This document shows, piece by piece, positions 35,094 to 43,980 of a stretch of 64,000 nt of DNA (positions are counted from its first letter, which is position 1; the number at the start of each line of letters is the position of its first letter). The position numbers and the translations under genes are program-made. This DNA comes from Actinomadura syzygii. Lineage in GTDB: Bacteria; Actinomycetota; Actinomycetes; Streptosporangiales; Streptosporangiaceae. Where the stretch lies: contig NZ_VSFF01000007.1 of assembly GCF_008085905.1 (NCBI RefSeq), positions 372,001-436,000 of the forward strand. Reading direction: 5' to 3'. The notes under the pieces are model-generated. The model did no database searches, was not told the origin of the DNA, and was given only the letters and a program-made list of their open reading frames with translations.

Positions 35094-36443
35094 ATGGCGG
35101 CTGACACGGCAGGGGAGCGGCGGGCCGCCGGGGAGCGGGCCGCCTGGCAGACGATCGACTCCGGTCAGCTCCTGCTGATCGCGACCGCCGGGCTGTTCGT
35201 GATCGTGGCGATCGCGCAGGTCGCGGCGGCCGGGCTGCGGCAGCCGAACGTCGCGATCATCTTCGGTGTGCTGATCGCGCTCGGCGAGCTGTTCCGCCTG
35301 GTGATGCCGGGCAACCGGGAGGTCGCGCCGATCGCGGCGGCGGGCGCGATGGGCTACGCGCTGCTCGTCGGCGTCGGCCCGGAGGGCGCCCCGCCGGACG
35401 CGCCGCTCGGCGTCGTCCCGGCCGACCACTCGGCGCTGCAGGTCGTCGCGGTCACCGCGGTCGGCATGCTGGTCGGCTCGCTGCCGCACGTCGCGGTCGG
35501 CCGGATGCCGCGCCCGGACGCGATGGCCCGCCGCCTGTTCAACGTCGCGGTCGTCGCGCTGTGCTTCCGCCCGGTGCTGTCGCTCGACCTGCCCTGGCAG
35601 GCGGTGCTCGCGGTGATGGGCCTCGTCGTGGTCGGGTCCTGCTTCACCGACGTGCTGATCGCGGCGATGATCCGGGCGGAGGCCGTCCGGGCCAGGTTCG
35701 GCATCGCGCTGCGGGACGAGATCGACGCCAAGCTCGCGCTGTGCGCGGCGACCAGCGCGACCGCGATGCTGATCGCGGTCGCGACGACCGCGATGGGCGA
35801 GGCCGCGCTGCTGGTCTTCACGGTGCCGATCCTCGTGACGCAGTTCGCGTTCCGCCGCTACGCGGGCATCCGCGCGACCTACCTCCAGACGGTGCGGGCG
35901 CTGTCGCGGGTCACCGAGGTCGGCGGCTACGTCGAGACCGGGCACTCGCGGCGGGTGTCGCAGCTCGCCGTCGCGATGGGACGCGAGCTCGGCATGTCCG
36001 AGGAGGAGCTGCTCGAACTGGAGTACGCGGCGCTCATGCACGACATCGGGCAGCTGTCGCTCGGCGACCCGATCCCGGGCGGGGCGACGGTGCTGGCGTC
36101 CCCGGCCGAGCAGCGCCGGATCGCGGAGCTGGGCGCCGAGGTCATCAAGCAGACCGGCGTGCTGGACCGGGTGGCCCACATCGTCCAGCTCTCGTCCCAC
36201 CCGTACCGGACGGGGCCGGAGCCCGCCGGTGACTCCGCGGACGCGGCCCGGCCCATCCCGCCGCCGCTCGCCGGGCGCATCATCAAGGTCGCGAACGCCT
36301 ACGACGACCTGGTCGGCGACTCGTCCGACCGCGACCGGGGGGCGGCCGTGCTGGAGCGGCTGAGGCTCGACTCCGCCGCCGAGTACGACCCGACCGTGGT
36401 GGAGGCGCTCAGCCGGGTCGTCGACCGGCGGCCCCGCCAGTAG
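35094..36443 (+). CDS. Membrane HD-domain protein without GYP motif
   Basis: The protein has 449 residues. An N-terminal membrane region of about six helices is followed by an HD domain with HSRRVS, LMHDIGQLSL and SSHPYRTG, but the GYP signature is lost. It may hydrolyse another phosphoester or act as a receptor for the first HD protein (inference). Its 3' end overlaps the convergent CopD-CtaG gene by 145 bp. Confidence 0.88.
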   Translation: MAADTAGERRAAGERAAWQTIDSGQLLLIATAGLFVIVAIAQVAAAGLRQPNVAIIFGVLIALGELFRLVMPGNREVAPIAAAGAMGYALLVGVGPEGAPPDAPLGVVPADHSALQVVAVTAVGMLVGSLPHVAVGRMPRPDAMARRLFNVAVVALCFRPVLSLDLPWQAVLAVMGLVVVGSCFTDVLIAAMIRAEAVRARFGIALRDEIDAKLALCAATSATAMLIAVATTAMGEAALLVFTVPILVTQFAFRRYAGIRATYLQTVRALSRVTEVGGYVETGHSRRVSQLAVAMGRELGMSEEELLELEYAALMHDIGQLSLGDPIPGGATVLASPAEQRRIAELGAEVIKQTGVLDRVAHIVQLSSHPYRTGPEPAGDSADAARPIPPPLAGRIIKVANAYDDLVGDSSDRDRGAAVLERLRLDSAAEYDPTVVEALSRVVDRRPRQ

Positions 36444-38263
36444 GCGCGCCGCCAGTGGCGGCGCTGCGCCTCCGCGACGGCGAGGGTGACGGCGGCGGAC
36501 AGCGTCCAGAGGAGGAGCGCGCCGAGGCGCTGGTCGTGCAGGGGCGGCGGGCCCCAGCGGCGGCCGAGGTCCTCGTACCAGCCGCCGAGCACGGCGCCGT
36601 CCCGCAGGAGCGCGATCCCGGCGACCGCGTGCAGCGGCAGGACGGCGAACGGCATCAGCGTCCCGGCCGTCCCGTGGAAGTACGCGAGCCCGACGACGAG
36701 GAACAGCGCCAGCGCGAGCGAGTGCAGCGCGTGGTTGGCGAGCGACGCGCCGAAGAACGGCGACACGTACCACCCGTAGAGGGTCAGCGGGAGCAGCGCG
36801 GACGCGGTGATCGGGTGGGCGAGCGCCCGCACCGCCCGGCTGCCCGCCGCCTCGGCGAGGAGCCGCGCGTTGTCGCCGCGCAGGGCCCGCGACGCCAGCC
36901 GCTGCGGCGCGCCGTACAGGAGCAGCGGCGGGGCGACCACCCCGACGAGCACGTGCTGGACGGCGTGCGCGCTGAACAGCACCATGCTGTACCGGGACAG
37001 CCCGCCGCAGGTCGCGAACAGGACGACCAGCAGGCCCGCCGTCCAGGACGCGGTGCGCCGCCACGGCCAGTCGCGGACGCGCGCGAGGCCCGTCCCGTAG
37101 AGCACGGCCCCGGCCGCGATCAGCACGGCGAAGAGCGGGTCGGGCCACCAGTCGAGCAGGTACGGGCGGACGCCGGGCGGGCCGGGCAGCGGGAAGCCGA
37201 GCCGCAGCGCGACGACGTCGAGCGTGCCGGGCGCGTTCTCCGGCGGCGGCGTCCTGGACAGCCCGGTCGCGAGCGCCATCGTCGCCGCCATGACGAGGAT
37301 CTCGGCGGCGGCGAGCCGGACGAATCCGCGCGGGCCCCGGCCGTCCCGCAGCGCGGGGAGGGAGGCGCGCCGGTGCCACCAGCCGAACGCGCCGAGCACG
37401 GCGAGCGCCACGGCCTTGGCGACGACGAGCGTCCCGTACCGCGACCCGAGGTGGAGCCCGCCGAGTCGCACCCAGGCGTTCACCGCGCCGCTCGCCCCGA
37501 CGACGAGGAACGACCCGAGCGCGAGCGAGCTGTACCGGCCCGCGACCTCCGCGAGCCGGACGTCCGGCGCGACGGTGACGAGCGCGACGAGCCCGCCGAT
37601 CCACAGCGCGACGCCGCCGACGTGGGCGATCAGGCTGTAGACGGCGAGCGTGTGGTTCGAGGCGTTCGCCGCGTGGCCGGTGAGCAGCGGCGGGAGGAGC
37701 CCGGCGAGCGCGCCGACCAGCAGGTATCCGGCGGCGCGCGGTGCGCCGGGCAGGCTCGCCGCGACGGCCAGCGCGACGGCGATCGCGAGGACGAGCAGCA
37801 GCGCCCGGCCCTGCGGCAGCTCGACGAGGAACGTCCGCATCATGCCGCCGGTGAGGTCGGCCGGGCCCGTCCCGAACAGGTCGAGGACGGTGAACACGAT
37901 CAGCGCCAGCGTGCACAGCGCCCAGAGCAGCGCGGTCGCCGACGCGCCCCGCAGGCACCGCCGGACGACCGGCGACGGCTCCCGGACGAACACCGCCGCG
38001 ACCAGCAGCCACCCGACCGTCAGCACCGCCGCCGCGTTCCCGCCGAGCTCGGCCACCGACAGCCCGGCCTTGGTCAGCGCCCCGGACTGCGACAGCCCCG
38101 GCGTCGCCGACGCGCTGAACGCCCCGCCGACCCGCACCACCACCGCGAGGACGACCAGCGCGAGCGCCGCGGCGCCGATGGCGAGCATGGTCCGATCGGT
38201 CACCGGAGCCGGAGCCGGAGCCGGAGCCGCGGCCGTGGGCGCGGGGCGCTCGTGCGTCGTCAC
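36299..38263 (-). CDS. CopD-CtaG fusion membrane protein
   Basis: The protein has 654 residues. The first half (about 60-330) is a CopD-type copper-resistance domain with multiple helices; the second (about 360-600) is a CtaG/caa3-assembly domain (SRYSMVLFSAHAVQHVLVG, HPITASALLPLTLYG). It probably handles copper for a cytochrome oxidase or copper homeostasis. The GTG start is followed by an (Ala-Pro)n stretch from a CCGGAG repeat. About 48 Ser/Arg-rich residues at the end are antisense to the HD gene, and may represent loss of an earlier stop. Confidence 0.9.
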   Translation of the reverse strand: MTTHERPAPTAAAPAPAPAPVTDRTMLAIGAAALALVVLAVVVRVGGAFSASATPGLSQSGALTKAGLSVAELGGNAAAVLTVGWLLVAAVFVREPSPVVRRCLRGASATALLWALCTLALIVFTVLDLFGTGPADLTGGMMRTFLVELPQGRALLLVLAIAVALAVAASLPGAPRAAGYLLVGALAGLLPPLLTGHAANASNHTLAVYSLIAHVGGVALWIGGLVALVTVAPDVRLAEVAGRYSSLALGSFLVVGASGAVNAWVRLGGLHLGSRYGTLVVAKAVALAVLGAFGWWHRRASLPALRDGRGPRGFVRLAAAEILVMAATMALATGLSRTPPPENAPGTLDVVALRLGFPLPGPPGVRPYLLDWWPDPLFAVLIAAGAVLYGTGLARVRDWPWRRTASWTAGLLVVLFATCGGLSRYSMVLFSAHAVQHVLVGVVAPPLLLYGAPQRLASRALRGDNARLLAEAAGSRAVRALAHPITASALLPLTLYGWYVSPFFGASLANHALHSLALALFLVVGLAYFHGTAGTLMPFAVLPLHAVAGIALLRDGAVLGGWYEDLGRRWGPPPLHDQRLGALLLWTLSAAVTLAVAEAQRRHWRRAYWRGRRSTTRLSASTTVGSYSAAESSLSRSSTAAPRSRSDESPTRSS

Positions 38264-38344
38264 GGCCGGACATACGCATAAGGCCGACCGAAAGGTTCAG
38301 GCCGCATTAAGGTACCGCCAACCGATCAAGCGGTGAGGAGCGGG

Positions 38345-39775
38345 ATGAACGCCCCTGATCAAGGCAGCAACACGTATCTGGAGAAGGTCGTCGCGCAGCA
38401 GGCGGAGCTGGAGGGCGACCTCAGGGCGAGGCGCTCGTCCTCGGCCCCGCCGCCGTTGGCGCCGGGCGCCGTCCCGCCGCCGCCCGGTCCGCTCGCCAAG
38501 CGCGACCGCGCCCTCGGCGGCGGCGCCCCGGCAGGGGAACGTTCCGCGCCCGGCCCGGTGGACGTCCGAATCAGCGGGTTCTGGCGGTGGAGGAACGTGC
38601 TCGTCCCGCCGAACGCGTTCGTCGTCCACACGCGGCGCGGCCGGGACGAGCCGCTGCACATCGGGCTCGGCGTGTCGTTCCGGTTCAACCCGTCCACGGA
38701 CTCGTTCCTCGTGGTGCCGGGCGCGACGCAGACGATCCTGATCAACGCCTACTGCATCTGCCGGGAGCTGCAGGGCGTGCTCGTCCAGGGCTACGTCCAG
38801 TGGATCGTCCAGGACTTCGGGACCGCCTACCGCAAGCTCGACTTCGGCGACGCCGACGACCCGATGCGCCTGGTCAACCTCCAGTTGCGCGAGCAGGCGG
38901 AGGCCGCGATCAAGGACAAGGTCGCGACGATGGGCGTCCGGGACGTCCTCAGCGACAAGCAGCCGATCATCGAGGAGCTGACCGCCCGGCTGCGCGGCGT
39001 CGCCGAGGGGCAGGAGGGCGACGAGGGGCTCGGGCTCCGGATCGTCACCGTGCAGATCAAGGAGGCGGTGGTCAGCTCGTCCCGGCTCTGGGAGAACCTG
39101 CAGAAGCCGTACCGGGCCGAGCAGGGGCAGATCGCGCGGCTCGCGGAGCTGGAGGCGGCGGAGGCGGTCGCGCAGCGCGAGATGGCCGCCGCGCGGATCA
39201 AGGAGACGCAGCGGCTCGAACACGAGCGGGAGCTCGCCGAGCTGCGCGCCCGCAACGAGTCGCGGCTGTTCGACACGGAGGCGGCGGAGAAGCTGCGCCG
39301 GACGAAGCGCGAGCACGACGACACCCGCGAGGTCGCCGAGCTGCAGACCGAGACGACGCGGCACGCGCTGCTGATGGAGCGGGAGCGGCACGCCGAGGAG
39401 GCCGAGACGGGACGGCTGCGCATCGAGCGCGACCACGAGCTGGCCCGGCTCAGCGCCGAGGGCGAGGCCGCCGTCGCCGAGCTGCGCGCCCGGTCCCGGC
39501 ACGAGCAGGAGCTGCTCGACCTGGAGCGGGAGGGCGCCCGCGCCGCGCTGGAGAACGAGCGGACGCCCGCCGCGCTGCAGGCCCGGCTGATCACCGAGCT
39601 GCCGCACATCATGGCGCGGCTGCCGAAGCCGGACGAGCTGCGCACGATCACCGTCAACGGCGTCGACCAGACCAGCGCCGCCGGGCTGGTCACGCAGCTC
39701 GCCGCCGTCGTCGGGGCCCTGCGCGCCGCGGCCGGGGACTCCGCCGGGGACGCTAGCCCGCGGGCGGGAACCTGA
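38345..39775 (+). CDS. SPFH/flotillin-like protein
   Basis: The protein has 476 residues. Residues about 90-240 form an SPFH-type beta domain (HIGLGVSFRFNPSTDSFLVV, RELQGVLVQGYVQWIVQDF). Residues about 245-400 are a long charged coiled coil, as in flotillins. The N-terminal 75 residues are Pro/Ala-rich with no clear membrane helix. It may scaffold membrane microdomains or vesicles. The stop region overlaps the convergent P450 gene by 23 bp. The ATG follows GAGGAG. Confidence 0.87.
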   Translation: MNAPDQGSNTYLEKVVAQQAELEGDLRARRSSSAPPPLAPGAVPPPPGPLAKRDRALGGGAPAGERSAPGPVDVRISGFWRWRNVLVPPNAFVVHTRRGRDEPLHIGLGVSFRFNPSTDSFLVVPGATQTILINAYCICRELQGVLVQGYVQWIVQDFGTAYRKLDFGDADDPMRLVNLQLREQAEAAIKDKVATMGVRDVLSDKQPIIEELTARLRGVAEGQEGDEGLGLRIVTVQIKEAVVSSSRLWENLQKPYRAEQGQIARLAELEAAEAVAQREMAAARIKETQRLEHERELAELRARNESRLFDTEAAEKLRRTKREHDDTREVAELQTETTRHALLMERERHAEEAETGRLRIERDHELARLSAEGEAAVAELRARSRHEQELLDLEREGARAALENERTPAALQARLITELPHIMARLPKPDELRTITVNGVDQTSAAGLVTQLAAVVGALRAAAGDSAGDASPRAGT

Positions 39776-40958
39776 CGGGCAGCGCGGTCAGGGCCCGGTG
39801 GAACGGGCCCGGCCGCCACTCCAGCTCCTCGACCGGGACGGCGAGCTCCATCTCCGGCACCCGGTCGAGGAGCCGCTCGATGGCGACCGCCGCGATGAGC
39901 CGCGAGTGGCCCTTGGCCGGGCAGGAGTGCGGGCCGCCGCCGAAGGCGAGGTGCGCCCGGTTGCCCGTCCGGTCGCCGGACGCCCGCGACGGGTCGGTGT
40001 TCGCCGCGGTGTAGCCGATGATGACCGGCTCGTGAGCGGGCAGCCGGTGGCCGCGGAACTCGGTCTCCCGGCGGGGGAAGGTCGGGCCGCAGTTGGAGAT
40101 CGGCGGGTCGGTCCAGAGGACCTCGTCCAGCGCGTCCTGGACGGGCAGCGTGCCGCCGGACAGCCCGCCGAAGAACCGGTCGTCCGACAGCAGCAGCCGC
40201 AGCCCGTTCGCGAGGAGCGAGTTCAGCGGCTCGGAGCCGGACGCGAAGAGCATCCCGATCTGGTTCGCGGTCTCGTCATCGTCGAGCGCGGCCGGGTGCC
40301 GGAGCATCCAGGACGTCACGTCCCGCCCCGGGTTCGCCTTCCGCAGCGCCACCAGCTCCTGGATCGCCTCCGAGAGCGTCGCGAGGGACGCCTCCGGGTC
40401 CGCGCCCTCGATGATCCCGGCCATGCCCCGCTCGTACCGGTCCGCGAGTTCGCGCGGGCAGCCGAGCATGTCGGACAGGACGAGCAGCGGCAGCGGCCGC
40501 GTGTACTGGTCGATCAGGTCGGCCTTGCCGTCGCCCGCGAACGCGTCGATGAGGGCGTCCGCGCTCGTCTCGACGTACCGGCGCAGCTCGGCCGGGTGGA
40601 CGCGGCTCAGGCTGTCGACGATCGCCGACCGGAACCGCGCGTGCACGGGCCCGTTGGTGGCGAGCGCGTTCGGCCGGGCCATCAGGATCGGCAGCACCGG
40701 GCACTCCGGCCCGACCTCCTCCTCCCACTCGGCGCTGCCGCGCGGGAACCGGCCCGGGTCGCGCATGATCTCCAGCGCCGCGTCGTACCCGACGACCAGC
40801 GTCGCGGGGACGCCCGGCGCCAGCTCGACGGGCGCGAGCTCGCCGTGCGCCCGCGCCAGGTCGTAGACGTGGCCGGGGTCCCGCGTGAACTCCGGCCCGT
40901 ACATCGGGATGCGCCCAGCGTCGTCGGCGGCGGTGTGCTCGGGGCTTTCCGCGGTCAC
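39753..40958 (-). CDS. cvnE: Conservon cytochrome P450 (CYP157-like), CvnE
   Basis: The protein has 401 residues. It closes the conservon. The heme loop is FGGGPHSCPAKGHSR. The K-helix carries EVLW where nearly all P450s have ExxR, and the I-helix has SGSEPLN without the usual acid-alcohol pair. Loss of ExxR is known in CYP157 enzymes of Streptomyces conservons, so it supports this identity. Its GTG overlaps the CvnD stop in a GTGA. Redox partner and substrate are unknown. Confidence 0.93.
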   Translation of the reverse strand: MTAESPEHTAADDAGRIPMYGPEFTRDPGHVYDLARAHGELAPVELAPGVPATLVVGYDAALEIMRDPGRFPRGSAEWEEEVGPECPVLPILMARPNALATNGPVHARFRSAIVDSLSRVHPAELRRYVETSADALIDAFAGDGKADLIDQYTRPLPLLVLSDMLGCPRELADRYERGMAGIIEGADPEASLATLSEAIQELVALRKANPGRDVTSWMLRHPAALDDDETANQIGMLFASGSEPLNSLLANGLRLLLSDDRFFGGLSGGTLPVQDALDEVLWTDPPISNCGPTFPRRETEFRGHRLPAHEPVIIGYTAANTDPSRASGDRTGNRAHLAFGGGPHSCPAKGHSRLIAAVAIERLLDRVPEMELAVPVEELEWRPGPFHRALTALPVRFPPAG

Positions 40959-41554
40959 TGCTTCTTCTCCCGGGTGGTGGTCACGAGGTGGTCGACGAGC
41001 GAGATCAGGGCCTCGGTGGACGACCTGCGGTCGCGGGCGTCGCAGTTGACGAGCGGCGTGCCGGGCGCGAGGTCGAGGGCCTCGCGGACCTCATCGTCCG
41101 GGAAGCCGGGCGAGCCGTCGAAGTGGTTCACGGCCACCGCGTACGGGAGGCCCTGCTTCTCGACGATGTCCATGACGGCGAACGACTGCTCCAGGCGTGC
41201 GGTGTCGACGAGCACGAGCGCGCCGAGGGCGCCGCGCGCGAGGTCGTCCCAGAGGCGGTTGAAGCGCTTCTGGCCCGGCGCGCCGAACAGGTAGAGGACG
41301 ATCTCGTCGCTGAGGGTGAGGCGCCCGAAGTCGAGCGCGACCGTGGTGGTCGTCTTGTCCTTGATCCCCGCCAGGTCGTCGACCGTCGCGCCGGCCTGCG
41401 TCATCCGCTCCTCGGTGCGCAGCGGGCGGATCTCCGACAGCGTCCCGACGAACGTGGTCTTGCCCACCGCGAAGTGCCCGACGATGAGGATCTTGACGGA
41501 CGTCCGTACGGTGTCGCGCAGGTAGGGCGTCTCAGAGACGAGCCCGGAGTCCAT
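40955..41554 (-). CDS. cvnD: Conservon GTPase CvnD
   Basis: The protein has 199 residues and is a small Ras-like GTPase with GHFAVGKTTF (G1), FGAPGQKRF (G3) and VNHFDG in place of NKxD (G4). It is believed to form a membrane complex with CvnA-C. The start was chosen at the ATG that overlaps the end of cvnC by 23 bp. Confidence 0.95.
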   Translation of the reverse strand: MDSGLVSETPYLRDTVRTSVKILIVGHFAVGKTTFVGTLSEIRPLRTEERMTQAGATVDDLAGIKDKTTTTVALDFGRLTLSDEIVLYLFGAPGQKRFNRLWDDLARGALGALVLVDTARLEQSFAVMDIVEKQGLPYAVAVNHFDGSPGFPDDEVREALDLAPGTPLVNCDARDRRSSTEALISLVDHLVTTTREKKQ

Positions 41555-41936
41555 CGAGCACCTCCTGGAGGAGCGAGACCTGGGACGGCTGGACCGCGGC
41601 GGCGGGGGCGCCGGCGCGGGTGCTGACATGGCCGCTGTCCACCAGGTCGGACAGCAGCACCTTGGTGAGCCCGACGGGCAGGCTCAGATGACCGGAGATC
41701 TCCACGACCGACAGCGCGCCGCCGCGGCACAGCTGCACGATGCGGACCTTCTCCGGGCTGAGGCCGGTGAGCGGCGGGCCGGTCCCGGGTCTCGCGCCCG
41801 GCTCGGCCCGCCCCGGCGGATCGCCGGCGGCGATGACGAGGGTGACGAGGTCGAACACGTTGCGGGACGGATGCGCCCGCCCCCCGGTGACGACGTGCGG
41901 ACGGACGAGCGCCCGCTCGTTCCGGCGCGGCGTCAT
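41532..41936 (-). CDS. cvnC: Conservon DUF742 protein CvnC
   Basis: The protein has 134 residues. The N-terminal RPHVVTGGRAHPSRN and the winged-helix GALSVVEISGHLSLPVGLTK match DUF742, which pairs with the roadblock protein. ATG overlaps the cvnB stop in an ATGA. Confidence 0.95.
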   Translation of the reverse strand: MTPRRNERALVRPHVVTGGRAHPSRNVFDLVTLVIAAGDPPGRAEPGARPGTGPPLTGLSPEKVRIVQLCRGGALSVVEISGHLSLPVGLTKVLLSDLVDSGHVSTRAGAPAAAVQPSQVSLLQEVLDGLRARL

Positions 41937-42364
41937 CCGGGTCGGCCCGCCCCCGGCCGCGGCGGGCTCGTCATCTCCTTGCCGAGCCGCTGGACGAGCT
42001 CCTGCAGCCGGAACGACACGGACTCCATGTCCACGTGCTGCGTCGCGGACACGGCGAGGTACGCGCCCGGCCCGGCGGCGACGAGGAACACGTAGCCGTC
42101 GTCGAACTCGTTGACGGTCTGCCGCCACGTCGTGCCGGGGTCGCCGCAGAACTCGGCGGTGCTGCGGGCGAGCGACTGCAGGCCCGCCATGCCCGCGGCC
42201 TGCCGCTCCGCCTCGTCCCTGCTGATCCGCTCGGAGTGCGCCATGAGCAGGCCGTCCGCGGAGAGCAGGATCGCGTAGCGGGTCTCCGGCATGCGGAGCG
42301 CGTCGTCCAGCATCCAGCCGAGCCGGTTCGTACCGTCGTCCATCGCGCCGTTCCCCTCGTTCAT
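41933..42364 (-). CDS. cvnB: Conservon roadblock/LC7 protein CvnB
   Basis: The protein has 143 residues. It has a roadblock/LC7 domain (YAILLSADGLLMAHS, FLVAAGPGAYLAV), likely a GTPase-activating partner of CvnD. The ATG that overlaps the cvnA stop in an ATGA was chosen; a second ATG seven codons later is an alternative. Confidence 0.95.
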   Translation of the reverse strand: MNEGNGAMDDGTNRLGWMLDDALRMPETRYAILLSADGLLMAHSERISRDEAERQAAGMAGLQSLARSTAEFCGDPGTTWRQTVNEFDDGYVFLVAAGPGAYLAVSATQHVDMESVSFRLQELVQRLGKEMTSPPRPGAGRPG

Positions 42365-43698
42365 CGCCGCTGCTCTCCGCCCGCCGTGCCGGGCCCCTCG
42401 TCGCCGGGGGCGCCCGCGCCGGGCGGCGTGCCGCCGCGGCCGGACCGCGTCCCCCGCTGCCAGGCGCCGAGGCCCTTCGCCGTCTCCCGCGCGGGCCGGG
42501 CGGGCGGCTCCGCCGCGTCCGCCCCGTCGGCGGGGGGCTCGGCGGCGGGGGGACGGTCGGCGACCGCGACGCGGCTCCGCTTCGGCAGGCCGCCCGCCGT
42601 GGACGCCGTGGCGGCCGCCTTGTCGCTCGCGGCGGCGGCGACCGTCTTCGGCGCCGGGCGCGGCGCGGCGGCGGGCGCCGGCTCCCGGTCGTCCGGGACG
42701 TTCGTGAGCAGCGCCGACGGCACGAACACGACGGCGCGCACGCCGCCGTAGGGGGAGCGGGAGTCGACCGACACCCGGAAGCCGTAGCGGGCGGCGAGCA
42801 CCCCGGCCACGGCGAACCCGATCTGCGGCGGGTCGCCGAGCCGGTGGATGTCCACCGACGCCTCGCCGGACAGCAGCTCGGACGCGCGCTGCAGCTCGTC
42901 GGCGTCCATCGCGACGCCCGCGTCGTCGATCATGATGGCGACGCCGTTGTGCGTGGAGCGGAAGTTGACCTCGACGGTCGTGTCCGGACGGGAGTGGCGC
43001 GCGGCGTTGTCGAGCAGCTCGGCGAGCGCCAGCACGACGGGCTCGACGGCCCGGCTGGTCACCGCCGAGTTGAGTGCGCCCTCCAGGTTGACGCGCAGGT
43101 AGTCGCGGATGCGGGAGGTGCCGCCGCGCACCACGTCGGTCAGCGAGGACGCCGAGCGCTGCTGCCCCGGCCACGACCCGCACAGCACGGCGGTGGCCTG
43201 CGCGCGCCGTCCGAGCTGCGCGTTCATGTGGTCGATGCTGAGCAGGCCCGCCAGCACGTCCGGGTCGTCGTGCCGGTCCTGCATGGTGGAGATCGCGAGC
43301 TGCTGCTCGTTCGCCAGGCTCTGCACGGCGCGCATCATCGCCCGCAGCGTCGACTTCGCGGACTGGTCGGCGTGCTCCTTGACCTGCTCCGCCGACCCGG
43401 CGAACAGGTCCATCACGGTGCGCAGGGAGTGCGCGAAGGCGGGCGCCTCGCGGTCCACGTCGTGCAGCGGGCCGACGAAGCGCGCGCCCGGGTCGCCGAG
43501 CGACCGCACGAGCTCCGGCAGCCGGACGTCCGCGAGGTGCCGCAGCTCCCGGTCGCGCAGCTCGACGCCGCGGGCGAGGCCGGCGTTCTGCGCGCGCAGC
43601 AGGTCGGCGGCGCGGCGCTGCTGGACGAGCAGGACCGCGGTCGCGATCCCGGCGCCGGCCACGAGGACGAACGCCGTCGCGAAGAGGAAGGGCTCCAT
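42361..43698 (-). CDS. cvnA: Conservon sensor histidine kinase CvnA
   Basis: The protein has 445 residues. One N-terminal transmembrane helix (FLFATAFVLVAGAGIATAVLLV) is followed by a helical DHp-like region with the phosphoacceptor-type IDHMNAQLGRR, then an HATPase domain with the N-box ELLDNAARHS. The C-terminal 90 residues are disordered and Pro/Ala-rich. No extracellular sensory domain is present. It heads the five-gene conservon, with all genes overlapping. Confidence 0.95.
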   Translation of the reverse strand: MEPFLFATAFVLVAGAGIATAVLLVQQRRAADLLRAQNAGLARGVELRDRELRHLADVRLPELVRSLGDPGARFVGPLHDVDREAPAFAHSLRTVMDLFAGSAEQVKEHADQSAKSTLRAMMRAVQSLANEQQLAISTMQDRHDDPDVLAGLLSIDHMNAQLGRRAQATAVLCGSWPGQQRSASSLTDVVRGGTSRIRDYLRVNLEGALNSAVTSRAVEPVVLALAELLDNAARHSRPDTTVEVNFRSTHNGVAIMIDDAGVAMDADELQRASELLSGEASVDIHRLGDPPQIGFAVAGVLAARYGFRVSVDSRSPYGGVRAVVFVPSALLTNVPDDREPAPAAAPRPAPKTVAAAASDKAAATASTAGGLPKRSRVAVADRPPAAEPPADGADAAEPPARPARETAKGLGAWQRGTRSGRGGTPPGAGAPGDEGPGTAGGEQRR

Positions 43699-43980
43699 CA
43701 GATCCTCGGGTGCACACGAATGGGGCGAGGCGGGCCGTCACGGACCGCCTCTCGGCCGGGGGGTGGGTTCCGGGCGCATGCGAACGCCGCGGTTTCGGCA
43801 CCGTAGGACGGGTGCGCCGCCGGGCGCTTGCCCCCGGGCGCAAGGATTTTGCGGCACCGCGCATCGGGTGATCACGCACCGTCTGAATCGCCTCACTTTC
43901 CGCTGGAAACGCCTGTTCGGACGGCCTGAATCGGATACGCTCACCTGCGCTGATCACCGTCCGCGCGGCCGGGGTCGGCC

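Noticed and set aside
33681..38279. A 1532-codon open frame on the minus strand over the HD genes and the CopD-CtaG gene
   Set aside because: It lies in a shadow frame; its translation is Arg/Asp/His-rich low-complexity sequence with no domain, while the other frames give clear families.
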